Assembly: GCA_023101885.1 (NCBI GenBank)
Contig: JALPQD010000090.1
Coordinates: 2,033,569-2,097,568 of the forward strand
Source of the DNA: Typhlomys cinereus
Lineage: Eukaryota > Chordata > Mammalia > Rodentia > Platacanthomyidae
DNA length: 64,000 nt
Reading direction: 5' to 3'
The notes under the pieces were generated by a model. It made no database searches and was not told where the DNA came from. It saw only the letters and a program-made list of their open reading frames with translations. The stretch's first letter is position 1; each line of letters begins with the position of its first letter. The position numbers were made by a program, and so were the translations under genes. Of this stretch, positions 22,926-35,340 are shown piece after piece.

Positions 22926-23649
22926 TTTTCAATGAAAGACACAAAGAGGATAATATTTCTCATGGTCATGTTGATTTTGACTAGTGTACCCATGAGATAA
23001 TTCAGATTCTTTGCAAATAAAGGAGAAAAAAATTCAAAAAGGTATGTGCCTTTCAATAAGCTGCGGACATTTAATAAAAACACTAAACATTTTACAATCA
23101 AGTTATTCACAATTACATGATTTGAACATTTATTAAAAAGTCTATTATTTAACTATGAAAATAAACTACAAAAGGTTTATTCGTTTCTGGAAGGTAATAA
23201 TTTATTTGATATAAAGGAACAGCAGGCTTTTACTTGATATGAAGTGCAAACAGAGGAAACACAATATTAAATATGAAGAGCTCAGCAGTTGAGTTGTCTG
23301 TGGAGAAAACTGCCAGGAGGAAGGCAGACTTCTGGGTGCATAAAAGAGCACAACTACCACGTTCACATGGATGGAGACAGATGACAGGAGGGAAAAAAAT
23401 CTCTGGAATGACTTACTGGTGAACTTACTTAAGGCAAAAAAAATTTTTAAAAAAGATCCCAGAGGTCAGGTGACAAGAGAAGATAAATTTCAATTGAACT
23501 GAATCTGTAGGACTTGTTTGGTCAGTTACTGCTAGAGAAACGAGACCACAAATGAAGAGCTTTTCTTATCAGAGGCTTAGGGACTTGGAAAAGGGTTGTT
23601 TTTCAAATTGTAGGGTAGCTAGAGGAAGAGAAGCTTAATAAAACATAGT

Positions 23650-23790
23650 TTGCAATGTAAAAAGTGACTGGGCCCACATGTGGCAGCATAGGACTGGAAC
23701 CTAGAACTTGGGAGGCCAAGGAAAGACAACCACAGAAGGTCAATGTCAGCTCAGGCTTATAGGGAGACCCAAAAACAATAAAAAATAGGA
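23650..23790 (+). mobile_element. B1-like SINE remnant
   Basis: GTGGCAGCATAGGACTGGAA, then GAACTTGGGAGGCCAAGG and GGTCAATGTCAGCTC resemble a B1 monomer; ends A-rich. Confidence 0.45.
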
Positions 23791-23967
23791 TATTATTTTA
23801 CAAGCATTTAATGGTCAGATGACAGGAAGACCCTAAGGAGTCACAGACACAGCAGGAAAGAGTTCTTCATATAGCTGGCTAGACTATGGTGTGATCTCTG
23901 TGGACATCCTTTTTACCTGCTTTGGCTCCATGATCCTTCCTAGCATGTGGGTAAGAAACAAATCAGC

Positions 23968-24247
23968 GGGGGAGAGGTGGCTCAGGGGTTAAGCTTCTGC
24001 CTTGCAGGCAGAAGGTCCTGAGTTCGGATCCTAGACCCCACGTATAGACGCCAGGCGGAAGCGGGGGCGGCCTGCGTTTCTGGTCCTGGTAGGGCGGAGC
24101 CTGTGAATCCCGGGGCAGAGTAAAGGAGGAGGTGGAGGTGTTCATGGTGGTTCCCGAATTCATCCGTGGTTCTACACACACACACATACATACATACACA
24201 CACGCGCACACATGCATACATGCACAATTGAATAATAATATTAAAAA
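23968..24247 (+). mobile_element. Young B2-headed SINE
   Basis: Perfect 15-bp duplication AAGAAACAAATCAGC at 23953-23967 and 24248-24262. Head GGGGAGAGGTGGCTCAGG with a B box GAGTTCGGATCC, a body shared with 5775, 41139 and 55230, and a CA-rich tail. The pol III promoter boxes look intact. Confidence 0.85.
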
Positions 24248-24429
24248 AAGAAACAAATCAGCATTGAGATACCTCTGTACCATCTGTACTCTAAGTAAAG
24301 TTACAACCATACCCCAAGGCTATGTTCCCACTTTAAGACTATGTGGTCGAAAAACAATTCCTGACTCTTTTCTTCAAGGTAAAAACTTTCAATTATCTTC
24401 TCACTTGTCATGGCTGTCTGCCTGGTGAA

Positions 24430-24660
24430 GTACTTTATTTGTAAATATTTTATTTATTTATTTACTTATTTTGAGAGAGAGAGAGAGAACTCATATATAT
24501 CATGACTCACAGTTGGAGATCAGAGAATAATTTTGGGAAATCAGTTCTCTCCTTCTATCATTTGTATTTCTGGAGACCAAAGACAGATGGCTAGATTGGC
24601 AAGCAGGGGCCTTACATGTTGATCCATCTTCCTGGTTCCAGTGGCGGGTATTTTAAAAGC
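24430..24660 (-). mobile_element. Degraded SINE, second body type
   Basis: TTTATTTATTTACTTATTTT and a GA run, then GGAGACCAAAGACAGATGG-type body and TGATCCATCTTCCTGG at the right end, a decayed minus-strand tRNA-like head. Confidence 0.45.
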
Positions 24661-25007
24661 AGATCTCTGTTAGAAATATAAATAGGTTTAAATGTAAATG
24701 CTCACAGGTAGAAAATGTGGAAGATTGCAAGCCTGTGTAGAATAGTAAAAGAAAGAAATTATTAATGGGAGTCTCAGTCCATATACTTAGGGTTACTATA
24801 CTAATGAACACGTACTAGACAAGATCTGAGTAGGGTTGTGGAAAGCAACAACACTCTATCACATACGTTAGTAGCTCAGTGGTAAAGTGATTGTCTAGCA
24901 TGTAAGATAAACACAGATGCAGAATAAAGACAAGATAATTCTTGACTAGAAAGAAGGATTCACTCAAAGGGCATGTACCATAGTTATACTGTGTTTTCTT
25001 TTAAGTG

Positions 25008-25934
25008 ATGCAGAATCAAACCTCTGTCAGTGAGTTTCTCCTCCTGGGAGTGACAGACACACAAGAGTTGAACCCTCTTCTCTTTGCTGTGTTCTTCACC
25101 ATCTACCTTGTCAACTTGGCTGGGAATGGAGCCATCCTGATGATCGTCATCTCAGATCCAAGACTGCACTCTCCCATGTATTTCTTCCTGGGAAACCTGG
25201 CGTGTCTAGACATCTGCTACTCCACCGTGACAGTGCCTAAGATGTTGGAGAACCTGCTCTCCACCAGCAAAGTGATTTCTTTCCTGGGGTGCATAACTCA
25301 GCTTCATTTCTTCCATTTTTTTGGTAGCTCAGAGGCCCTATTGGTTGCTGTGATGGCGTTTGACCGCTTTGTGGCCATCTGCAAACCTCTCCATTACCCA
25401 GTCATCATGAACCATCAAGTATGTATCCAGATGGCCATCATCATTTGGACTGTTGCCTTTTTCCATGCTCTGCTTCACTCTGTGATGACATCTCGTTTGA
25501 ATTTCTGTGGCCCCAACCACATCCACCACTTCTTCTGTGATGTTAAGCCACTGCTTGATCTGGCCTGTGGGAGCACTGAGCTCAACCTGTGGCTGCTCAA
25601 CACCGTCACGGGAACCATCGGCACTGGTCCTTGTTTTGTGATATTTCTCTCCTATTTCTACATCATCACCTACCTCTTCCTCAAGACCCGTTCTTGCAGC
25701 ATGCTTCAGAAAGCGCTGTCCACGTGTGCCTCTCACTTCATGGTTGTTGTTCTTTTATATGCCCCTGTTCTCTTCATCTACCTCCGTTCTGCTTCTGGAA
25801 GTTCCCTGGACCAGGACCGGGCCATCGCCATCATGTACACTGTGGTCACTCCAGCTCTCAATCCGCTCATCTACACCCTCAGGAACAAGGAGGTGAAGGG
25901 AGCCTTGGTCAGAAGGATAAGGATAAACCTATGA
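25008..25934 (+). CDS. Or12d: Olfactory receptor, OR12D-like copy 3
   Basis: Odorant-receptor GPCR, 308 residues from ATG 25008; a GTG one codon earlier is not taken as the start. NQT glycosylation site at residues 3-5, intact DRF motif (MAFDRFVAICKP), extracellular-loop cysteines, KALSTCASHF and PALNPLIYTLRN, and a short basic tail (VRRIRINL). The acceptor TTTTCTTTTAAG ends at 25005, leaving TG before the ATG, the same phase as in all copies. Closest by eye to copies 4 and 5, whose start region differs exactly at this ATG. The leader exon contributes only an upstream ORF. No lesions seen. Confidence 0.93.
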   Translation: MQNQTSVSEFLLLGVTDTQELNPLLFAVFFTIYLVNLAGNGAILMIVISDPRLHSPMYFFLGNLACLDICYSTVTVPKMLENLLSTSKVISFLGCITQLHFFHFFGSSEALLVAVMAFDRFVAICKPLHYPVIMNHQVCIQMAIIIWTVAFFHALLHSVMTSRLNFCGPNHIHHFFCDVKPLLDLACGSTELNLWLLNTVTGTIGTGPCFVIFLSYFYIITYLFLKTRSCSMLQKALSTCASHFMVVVLLYAPVLFIYLRSASGSSLDQDRAIAIMYTVVTPALNPLIYTLRNKEVKGALVRRIRINL

Positions 25935-26030
25935 CTGATAATCTAACAAACCACTTCTGAGGCATAAGTAACCAGGCAATGAGAATGTTGCATAATGTGA
26001 CATTTCTTAAGTTGTCAGAACATACATATT
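25935..26030 (+). other. 3' flank of copy 3
   Basis: Short 3' flank before the L1 insertion. The matching 3' sequence resumes at 26623, and a candidate AATAAA lies at 26898-26903. Confidence 0.35.
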
Positions 26031-26622
26031 TTTTAAATTCATATTTATTTATTTTTCCCCAATCATACAAGCTCAATAGGTATCCTGGTCTCCTCCCTCC
26101 CTCCAACCCTCCCCAGTCCCCCTTGCACCCTCCCCCTCTTTTACCCTTCCTTTTACCCCCTCCCTCCCCTTCTCCCAGTGCCTCCCCCTACTCCCCTTTC
26201 ACTCCCTGGAGCATCTTTTTGTGTGAATGCCAAGCTTCCCTCTGAGTCCTCCATTCTAGTGAGGTGTAAGGACTAGTGGCATTGCCCAGAGCCCTTTCTT
26301 GTGCTCTCCTTTACTATAACACTATTATGACTGTTAATCCCTTGCCTCTAAGGATCCTAGTGCCTGTGATTCATGTTAGATTCTGGGGGGTCATTGACAT
26401 GTCAGTCGTTACAAAAGTCATACAAAATCCAATTATGGCTGCTGCAGCCCTAACTTGTGTGGAGTATTTTACATATCATTGGTCCTCCCCATCTTTAGGC
26501 TCTTACAAGCTTACTGCTCCCTCTTCTGCAAGTTTCCCTGAGCTTTAGAATGGGGAGAGATTAGGCTGGTCTGGTTCCAGGTGATTAATGTAGCATCTCT
26601 GGTGTTCTGAATAATGGTTTGT
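26031..26622 (-). mobile_element. 5'-truncated L1, antisense, 3' UTR only
   Basis: Target duplication GTCAGAACATACATATT (26014-26030) and GTCAGAACATATATT (26623-26637). The matching place in unit 4 (about 39325) is uninterrupted. Same family as 17843. Confidence 0.8.
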
Positions 26623-26637
26623 GTCAGAACATATATT

Positions 26638-27009
26638 ATAGGCCAAATTAGATTATGGAAGATATTTCAAAGGTAATACAAGGCAACCTTAAAAATACAC
26701 ATTCTTGACAGAGAATGCTATTCCTGAATTTGTTTTAAATGTCAGCTGCTAACTTTGACTTTTGACATATTCTAATGTTTTGTTGCAGGTAATTATGTAT
26801 GGAAATAAGTTTATATGATCCAAACTTATGATTAATATATAGTGCTTAGATTTGTTAATTTTTGGATTCATTCCAGTTTACTTACATTAGTTGGATAAAT
26901 AAAAATTTTGCTTTTGTAATTTGATGAATTTAACTTCAAACTCATACTACTGAGTTGAGAAAGTTAATTCTAATTCATATATTAGCTTTGGAAAATTTTC
27001 AGAAGTGTC
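26638..27009. other. 3' flank of copy 3, continued
   Basis: Paralogous to 39340-39607 and 40253-40330. Holds AATAAA at 26898 followed by AAATTTTGCTTTTGTAATTTG, the intact site that is split by an L1 in unit 4. Confidence 0.5.
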
Positions 27010-28560
27010 CAAGATTTTTATTTTTGTTGTTCATATGCTTAGATAATGAATGTGTACTGTTCCATCTCATACTGTGTCTCCTGGCCTTCTTTTCTCCTTT
27101 CCCCTACTGCTAGTATTCTTTGTTCCTCTGCATACTTCTGCTTACAGTTTCATGGCATATATAAATAAATGACCTTATTTATATGTCATATGAAAGAAAT
27201 ACATAGGAGAGCAGATTCTTGAATACAAGACTTTATGAAAAGATTCTATGTAAAATCTAGTATATACAAGTGGCTGAAAATAAAAGATATTTGTCTTTCT
27301 GAGACTGTCTTAATTCACGTACCACAAGTATCTCCATTTGTGTACATTTTTCTTCAAATATGATTTCCTTGTTTATCACTGAAAAATATTCCCTGTGTGA
27401 AATGCCACATTTTTCTCACCCATTTCTGTGTTATAACTAGTTCTGCAATAAACACTGCTGAATAAATGTCTGTTTAATATGTTGACTTGGATCCTTTGAA
27501 TAAACACCCAGAAATGGTGTCACTGGGCCAATATGAAAGAAGGATACTTAGTATTCTGAGAAACCTCCACACTGACTTCCATAGTCTCTGGACTAGTTCA
27601 CATTCCCACCATCAGTGTAAAATATTCCTCTTTGTCTACAACCTCATCAGTATTTCTTGTTTTCATGTGTTTGTTGATTGTTGAACCCTATTTCCTGTCC
27701 TTCCCCATGCCAATATCTTAAAGTGTTTCCAAACAAAAATAAAGTCTTCTCTGAATTTTCCTTCTAATCTCTCAGAGTTTCAGGTCTTACACTGAGGTTC
27801 CTCTGGAGCTGGCCTTTGTTCAGGGTGAGATATAGAGATCTAGTTTCCCACACATGAATATCCAGTTTCTTTTGTTCAGGGTGAGATATAGAAATCTATT
27901 TTCCCACACATGAATATCCAGTTTCCCAGTACCACTTGTTGAAGGGATTGTTGTTTCTCCAATGAGTATGTTTTGGTATACTTGTCAAAACATCAGGAAG
28001 GTTTTTAATTGGATCTTCTATTCCATTCCATCAATCAAAGCATCTCTCTCTGTGCCAGTACCATGTGCTTTTATAACTTGGCTCCATAGTATTGCTTGAA
28101 ATCAGATATGGTGCTAACTCCAGGATTATTCTTTTGATTCATCATTGTGTTTCTGTATTAATTTTGATATTATTATTTCTATTTTGTGAAGAATGGTGTT
28201 GGAATTTTGATTAGGGTCACATTAAATATGCAGATTATTTGGGTAAAATAGATGTTTTCACAATATTAATTCTTTTAATCCATGAGCATGGGAGGTCTTT
28301 CCATTTAGTATCTCCTCAATCTCTTTCTTTAATGTTTAAAAGTTTTCATTGTAGAAATTCTTCACTTCCTTTGGTCAGGTATGTCCAAAAGTTTTTTTTT
28401 GAGGTAATTATGAATGGGATTGTTTTCTTGACTTCTTCTTCAACATGTATGTTATTGGTATATTGTGATTCCAGGAGCTGGTTGAAGTGAAGGTTCGTCT
28501 TGAACTTCTGATTCTTTTGCTTTCTCCTTCTAGACTGCTGGGGTTAAAGATCTGTGTGAC
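27010..28560 (-). mobile_element. Old antisense L1 fragment, unit 3-4
   Basis: Least interrupted copy of the old L1. A 56-bp tandem duplication starts at 27815 and 27871 (TTTGTTCAGGGTGAGATATA). Ends with the same ORF2 text as 1-624. Confidence 0.7.
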
Positions 28561-28759
28561 ACTACCCAGAATTTAGACAAAATTTGGGATACTGAGAAGA
28601 AAATAAGCCTCATGTTAAATAAGTCTCCTACTAATTGTTTGCTGAAAACGTTAAGATGATGTCCACCATCTTCAAGCCTAGCTTGGAGCCCTTCAGTGAT
28701 TCTCAGGTTATCTTCACATGAAGCACTTTTAAGAAAGATAACTTTAAGACTTAAATTTT
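28561..28759. other. Unit spacer upstream of copy 4, part 1
   Basis: Paralogous spacer leading to the shared SINE. No feature seen. Confidence 0.4.
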
Positions 28760-29047
28760 TTTTTGTGTGTGTGTGTATGTCTGGGTGTGTCTGGGTGTGT
28801 GTGTCTGGGTGTATCAGAGGGTACTGTGTGTGCCCATGGATGCTCAAGGGTGACTTTGGGAATCACCCTGGATTGTGCTACCCCCTTTTAGCTTTATTCT
28901 GAAGTTTTCCAGGCTCTGCCTTCCAGGACTGGAAGTACAGGGCTCCATCATCTCTGCCTGAAATATTTTTACATGTTATATGGGATCTGAACTCAGAAAC
29001 TGCTTGGGAGGCAGAGGCTTAATCCCTGAGTCATCTCTCCAACCTAT
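28760..29047 (-). mobile_element. SINE, second body type, shared by units 4 and 5
   Basis: TG-rich start, then a body and a minus-strand head ending AGTCATCTCTCCAACC. The same element in the same flank is at 41478-41757, while unit 3 is empty here (about 20260). It therefore inserted after unit 3 split off and before units 4 and 5 separated. Confidence 0.7.
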
Positions 29048-29324
29048 CTTAAGACATTTTTGACATGGGAATTCAAACTATGTAAACAAGATCTAGATTG
29101 ATAACTCAATGCTGTAACTTCAGAAAAATTGTGCTGTCTAGTTAGCTCTAGAAAGTGGTGGCAGCACTACTCCTAGTTTCAACGGGAAACAAGGGAAATC
29201 ACACCACAGTCCTTTCTAGATCTGTTGAGGTTGTTTGATTCTAGCTTCTCAGTTAGCACAACCTACAACAATGCCAGTCAACATCTACAAGCTTTGTTTT
29301 TTATTTGCAGTTACCTTGCATGTT
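29048..29324. other. Unit spacer, part 2
   Basis: Paralogous to 20270-20465 and 41758-42020. No feature seen. Confidence 0.4.
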
Positions 29325-29745
29325 GTTGGTAAATCCACAGCCAAACAGCTTAAGTAGAACAAGGGGTTTTATTGTTTCTTATGATAGTCTAGTTACAATT
29401 TCTTGTCCAAGTTATCAGGAAAGCGCATATAATCACAAAGAGTCAAGGAGAATGGTTACACCATGTCCACATAATGACTGAGAGAGGGACAATCCTTACT
29501 TGCCAGGCAAGTATGTCTGGCCAAATATACAGAAGGATATCAACTTTCTCAACTAGTTCTCTCCATCTTATTCACCTGCCCAGGGACTAATCGACTCACC
29601 ATGTGCCACACCTTCCCCATCAACTAGACAATCTCTGATAGGTTCCCTGTGGGCTAACTCAACTACTAATTCTCCACAAATGTGCCTAGAACTTGAATCG
29701 TCAGCCATCATGTTGATACTTGTATCTACCTATGACAATATTCTT
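29325..29745 (-). repeat. Dispersed repeat X, copy C
   Basis: Same orientation and text as copy A (CTTACTTGCCAG, GACAATCTC). Present in unit 5 but absent from unit 3. Confidence 0.6.
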
Positions 29746-30123
29746 AGGCAAAAATGGAAGAATTTTAGTAGTTTTCCTTTGACGCCTGAGAGAATTAAAT
29801 GAGCAAATTGAAGAACTGAGAATCACAACTTAGATACAATGAGCATGTAATTGATTTATTTATTTGTATTGGTTTTGTGTAGAATGGCAAGAGGTGGTTG
29901 TTGTGATGCCCCACAAATGAATTTCTCTTGCACAGTAGGAATAATTCTAGCTCTTCAAAATGACATATGAAGGATATGTATGTAAATGTTTCTTACAGTC
30001 TTTGGGTAGATGTTAGGAAGAATAAATCGGATAGGTTTTTGTTATCCTAAATGATGTGAGAAGATAAGGGATATGTATTAGAAAGATGATAGTCAATCAG
30101 AAACAGAGAAATGTACAGTTTTT
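29746..30123. other. Unit spacer, part 3
   Basis: Paralogous to 20470-20704 and 42816-43190. Ends in GAAATGTACAGTTTTT, the left target duplication of the large L1. Confidence 0.5.
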
Positions 30124-33100
30124 AATTGAATTTTATTACTAAATAAAATTAGTAAGCTCCCTTCCCTCCCTCCCTTCCTTTTGCTTTTCTCCCTCCCTTC
30201 CCTTCCCTTCATGGATCCAACCATTTCCTCCTATCCTCTTGTTCATAAGCATCTGTGGATCCCAGGTTTCCCTCTGGATCCTCTGATCTTGTAGGGGCTT
30301 AGGTGTCTGTGGCAGACCAAGTGGTCCTTTTTTGGGTGGATCACTGATAAGGGCACGTCTCTTTACCAATCTGGCCCCAACCCCTAAGGATCTTACTGTT
30401 TGAAATTATTTCTCCAGAGATCCTGGCTAGCCTATAGAGGCATGTCGGTATGTCAGCCATTGTACAGGTCTCAATGTAGCAAGTTCCTGGCTGCATCAGC
30501 CCTGTTTTGAGTGAAATGTCTTGTCCTGTGGTGGACCTCCCCATCTTTAAGCTCTTACAGTCTTACCTCTCCCTCTTCCACAAGATTCCTGAGCCTTAGG
30601 ATGGGGAGAGATTTGGTAGGCCTGATTCTGGGTGAACATTGAAGGGTCTCTGGTACTCTGCATTCTGGTTGACTATTGTCTATTTCAGTGCTCTTCAACT
30701 GCATTAAGTTGTGTCCTATCTGGGTGCTAAAAATTTCTCCTATCTCAAGATAAAAAGTTTGTTTAAAGAAGGCCTTTATATAAAGAAAGGCATAAAAGAG
30801 AGGTGAAAATAAAAGTAGGATACAGTAGAGAGTGAGATCAACCTCCAGAATTCCCTACCTTCTAAACCCTCAACCTCCCATCATGACCAGGAACACTTGT
30901 CCAGCACTGAAAACTAGTCCAATCACCAGTGGACAGAAGAAGACTGACTATGGACAGAATTAGATGCTGCAATACTTAAGAGCTTTTCTTGATAGTGGCC
31001 TTATTTGTCTAATTAATTGTGTTCTTTTGTCTCCACCTCTCTTGGTGTCTTCTTTCTCTACCCTCCTAATTATGTTCCTTTTTGGTTATAATGGGTATTA
31101 CAGAGATTTCCCCTTGTGTATGTCATATGAAGATCTGGTACTAGTTTTCACTTATAAGGGAGAACATGCAATGTCTGACTTTCTGTATATTTTGTTCAGT
31201 AAAGCTTCTTCCAACTCTATCCATTTACCAGTAAATTTCATTAATTCACTTTTGATTGCTCAGTAGTATTCCATTGTATATGTGCACGCATTTTCATTAT
31301 CCATTTGTGCACTGTTGGGCATTTAGGTTGATTCCATGAATTACCTATTGTGACTAGCACTACAATGAACATGCATGTACACATGTCACTGTAATAAGGT
31401 AAAGTTTTTTTGCTGGGGGAGGGGGAGCAGGGGACAACTATTCCCTGTAGTGGTATAGCTGAGTCATACAGCATTTCACTTTTTAACTTTTTTAGAAACT
31501 GCCATGCTGATCTCCAGAGTGGTTGTACAAGTCTGCAAGGGTGGTTTTGATTTGCATTTCCCTAATGGCTAGGGGCATGGAACATTTTTAAAGGTATTTG
31601 TTAGATATTTCAATTTTGTCTTGGAAAAATTTCTTTTGCATTCCAAGGCCCATTTTCTAATTCATCTATTTATCTTCTTGGTGTTTAATTTTTTGAATTC
31701 TTTGGGTACTCTGGATATTAGTCCTCTATCAGATGTATGGCTAGTGAAGATTTTCCTCTGCAATTTTATGGAACAGTTTAAGGAGTAGTGGTTTTAATTG
31801 TTCTTTAAATATCTGGTAGAATTCTGCACTGAATCCATTCAGTCATGGGCCTTCTTTTGGTAGGAGTGTTTGTAATTACTTCTTTAACTTTGTCACTGGT
31901 TATAGGACTATTTAAATAATTCAGTTCCTCCTGATTCAGTTTTGATAAGTTGTGTGTACTTATAAATTTATTCATTTCTTTATGATTATCAAACTTTATG
32001 GAGTATAAGTTTTGGAAATATGACCTTATAACTCTGAATTTCCTGGTAGTCACTGTAATAGCTCCATTTTCATCTCTAATTTTATTACTGTGGGTTTTGT
32101 CTCTTTGGTGTTGGTTAATTTGGCTATGGGTTTATCAATCTTGTTGATTTTTTTCAAAGAACCAGCTCTTTGTTCAGTTGATTTTTTGGTATGGTTTTCC
32201 TTATCGCAATTTTGGGTATTTTCCCCCTATTTTATTAATCTCTGCTCATCTATGGCTTTTGGAATTGGATTGCTCTTGCTTCTCTAATGCTTTAAGTTGC
32301 ATTATTAAGTTGTTTACTTCTGACGTTTCCATTTTTTTTTTGATGTAGGCATTGAGTGCTATAAACTTTCCTCTTAGGACATCCTTCATTATGTTCCAGA
32401 AATTTTAATATGTTGTGTTTACATTATCATTCACTTCTATGAATTTTGAATTTCCATTTTGACTTCTGCCTGAACCCGTTCCTCATTCAATATCATGAAT
32501 TCCAAGAATTTGTGCATTTTCTGTTATTTGCTTTGTTGTTGATGTCTAGCTTTATTCCATGGTGGTCTGATAAAGTATAGGATATAATTTCAACTTTCCT
32601 GTACATATGGAGGCTTGCTTTGTGGCCCAATATACTGTCTATTTTGGAGAAAGTTCCATGGTTGCTGAAAAGAATGTGCATTCTTTGATGCTAGGATGGA
32701 AGGTTCAGTAGAGGTCAGTCGGTCCATTTGGGTTATAGTTTGATTCAGCTCCAGTATGTCTTTGTTTAGTTTTTGGCCTGTTGATCTATCCATTGGTGAG
32801 AGTAGGGTGTTGAAGTCCCCTAGTCTTATCTTTTTTTGGATGGGTTTGTTGTTTTAGACATTGTAGTGTTTGTTTAATGAATGATGGTGAGCTTATATTA
32901 AGGGTGTATACGTTCAGTGCTGTGAAGTCTTCCTGATGAATTGTTCTTTTGACTAATAGGTAGTATCCTTCCATGTCTCTTATGATTTCTTTTGGTGTGA
33001 AGTCTATTTTGTCTGATATTAAAATTGCTACTCTCACTTTTTTCCTTGTTCTGTTAGTTGGAGTACCTTTGACCAGATTTTTACTTTGAGAATGTGCCTA

Positions 33101-33910
33101 TCTTTCTTGGTGAGATGTATTTTCTAAAAGGAACAGATTGGTGGGTTGTGATTTATAATCCATGTTTGTAGCCTATGTCTCTTGATTGGAAAGTTCAGTT
33201 CATTGATATTATATTCAGGGTTATAATTGAGAAATTTCTGTTGATTCCTGACATATTCTTTGTTTTGTGCTTTTTATATGTGTTTTTCTTTGCCTAGACA
33301 TTGTGTTGGTATTATTTTTCCCTTCTGTCTTCTTGGATATGTTTATCTTTTTCTTTGAGCTTTAGTATCTTTTCTAAACTTTTCTGTAGGCCTGGTTTAA
33401 TGGTCAAGAAGGCCTTCAGCTTGTCCTTATAGTGGAAAATTTTCTTTCACCTTCAATCATGACTGATAGTTGTGATGGGTATAGCAGCCTGGTTTGGCAT
33501 TTGTGCTCATTCATTACTTGAAGTACATCTCTCCAAGCTTTTCTGGCTTTTACTGTTCCCATTGAAAAAATCCAGCTATTATTTTAATAGGTTTACCTTA
33601 AAATGTGACTTGGTTTTTCTCTCTTGAAGCTCTCACTTTGTTTTTGTTATATATCTGTAGTATTTTAACTATTATTTGATATGGTGAATTTCTGTTTTGG
33701 TCACATCTGATTGGTGTGCAACATGCCTCTTGTACTTGGATGGGGATCTGTGTGGAAAATTTTCATTAATGGCAGTGTGAAAAATCTCTTGCAGTATGAC
33801 TTTTTGGGTTTCTTGTTTCTGGGATTCCATGAATGCGCATGCAGGTTTGGCTTCTTCAAGGTGTCCCACAACACTTGAATATTCCTCTCATGTGCTTTTT
33901 CTATCTCTAA

Positions 33911-34002
33911 GATCAAATACAAAATACTGAAGTCACACTGTAAATTCGTGAGATACAACAAAAACCAAGACAAAAAAAAAAAAAAAAAACTCCTACAAAA
34001 AA
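33911..34002 (-). repeat. Inverted repeat arm 1 inside L1
   Basis: The reverse complement matches 34384-34472 almost base for base, including the poly(T), GTCTTG and CAGTGTGACTTCAGTATTTT blocks. Confidence 0.75.
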
Positions 34003-34383
34003 GCACAAGATTGCTCTGCCATCTTGTCTTCTAGTTCTGATATTCTATATTCTGCTTTGCTCATTCTGTTGGTAAGACTCTTTGTTGAGTTTGGATTGTA
34101 ATTAGCTTGTTTTTAATTTCAAGTTTAATCTCTCCATGAGATTTTTTCCCAACTGCTCTATGCCTAGTTTTGTTTCTTTGACTGCTTTTCTCATCTTCTC
34201 CAAGTGCCTGTTGTGTTTCTGTTCATATTGGTTGATGCAGTTGTTTAGCTCTTCTTGCATTTCCTCTTTCATTGCCTTGACATATTAATAATTAAGCTTT
34301 GAAAAATCATTATCTTTGTTGTTAGATTCTTGGCTGATATCCAAGAATTTATTCAGGTTTGAATCCATCATTATGGGGTTGAC

Positions 34384-34472
34384 CTTTTTTGTAGGAGTTT
34401 TTTTTTTTTTTGTCTTGTTTTTTGTTGTATCTCATGAATTTACAGTGTGACTTCAGTATTTTGTATTTGATC
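34384..34472 (+). repeat. Inverted repeat arm 2 inside L1
   Basis: Partner of 33911-34002 across about 380 bp. This arm appears to be the native one because it flows with the antisense L1 text. Confidence 0.75.
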
Positions 34473-35137
34473 TTTAATATCTTTCTTATGTGTGTGCTTT
34501 TGGCTTTTTTGAGTCAGTCAGAATTATCACACTTGAATAGTTGTGTTAACAGTGTCAGTCTGGGGTTCCTTGGTGCCGTTACATGGATAGGCTTATTATA
34601 ATGTGTAAAAAGTTTTCAAGCCCTGTTCTAATTAAGGGAGTGATAGAATTTTGGTTAAGTTTTGATGGAGAGGTTTAAGATTAGGTATCAAGGTCTGTTT
34701 TATGAAGTTTGGGTAAAGCATCAAAGTAGCTTTTAGGTTATAAAATAGCATGGGTTTAATGACCAGGGGTTAGAGATGAATGTGATATGGCAGCTTTTAG
34801 TTCCTTAGAGGTGTGTGAGGGTAAATGGTTAAGACCCTAAGTGTTGGGTTTATGGGACTTTTGGTGTGCTATACAGAAATCTTAAACTGTGGTGTCTATC
34901 AATTGAATTTGAAAGGAAAATAGAATGGGTTATTTATCCTAGGGTTATGGAAGTGAAGATTCTCTTCTGTTGGATGAAAAGAGTTTTGGAGTCCTCAGTT
35001 GTAAGGTGTTAGTCCACCAGTTTCTGGCTTGTATTTTCTGTGGATTCTATTAAATTCTTGGAGGGTTTTTAATGATTGGCATCACGGAACAGGCGGTTTG
35101 ATGCACAGGCTTTGGGACACATCTGTGAGATGGGAAC

Positions 35138-35340
35138 TTGTGCACGCTTAGGGACACAGCCTGGCAAGTGATAGAAAAGAGGTCCCAGCCTCTACTCCTT
35201 GCTAATAGGTGTTAGGCCTAGGGGATGTGGCTGCCAGGACTGCCTACTTGCTGGAGATGGGATGAGCCACTGGATGGGAGCTAGAGTCCATGTTCTGCTT
35301 GTGTATGCCTAGGGACACAGCCTGGCGCGTGCTAGAAAAG
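35138..35340 (-). repeat. Two monomer-like tandem repeats in the L1 5' region
   Basis: AGGGACACAGCCTGGC occurs at 35150 and 35311, a 161-bp period, each followed by GTGnTAGAAAAG. Tandem promoter monomers are known from rodent L1 5' UTRs; the assignment is inferred. Confidence 0.55.

Larger units (their letters stand above)
21836..25005 (+). other. Intron, copy 3 (3.2 kb)
   Basis: From GTAAG to TTTTCTTTTAAG ending at 25005. Longest intron of the array because of SINE insertions (22611, 23650, 23968 and 24430). The acceptor-like CTGTTCTTTCAG ends 57 nt after the donor. Confidence 0.5.
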
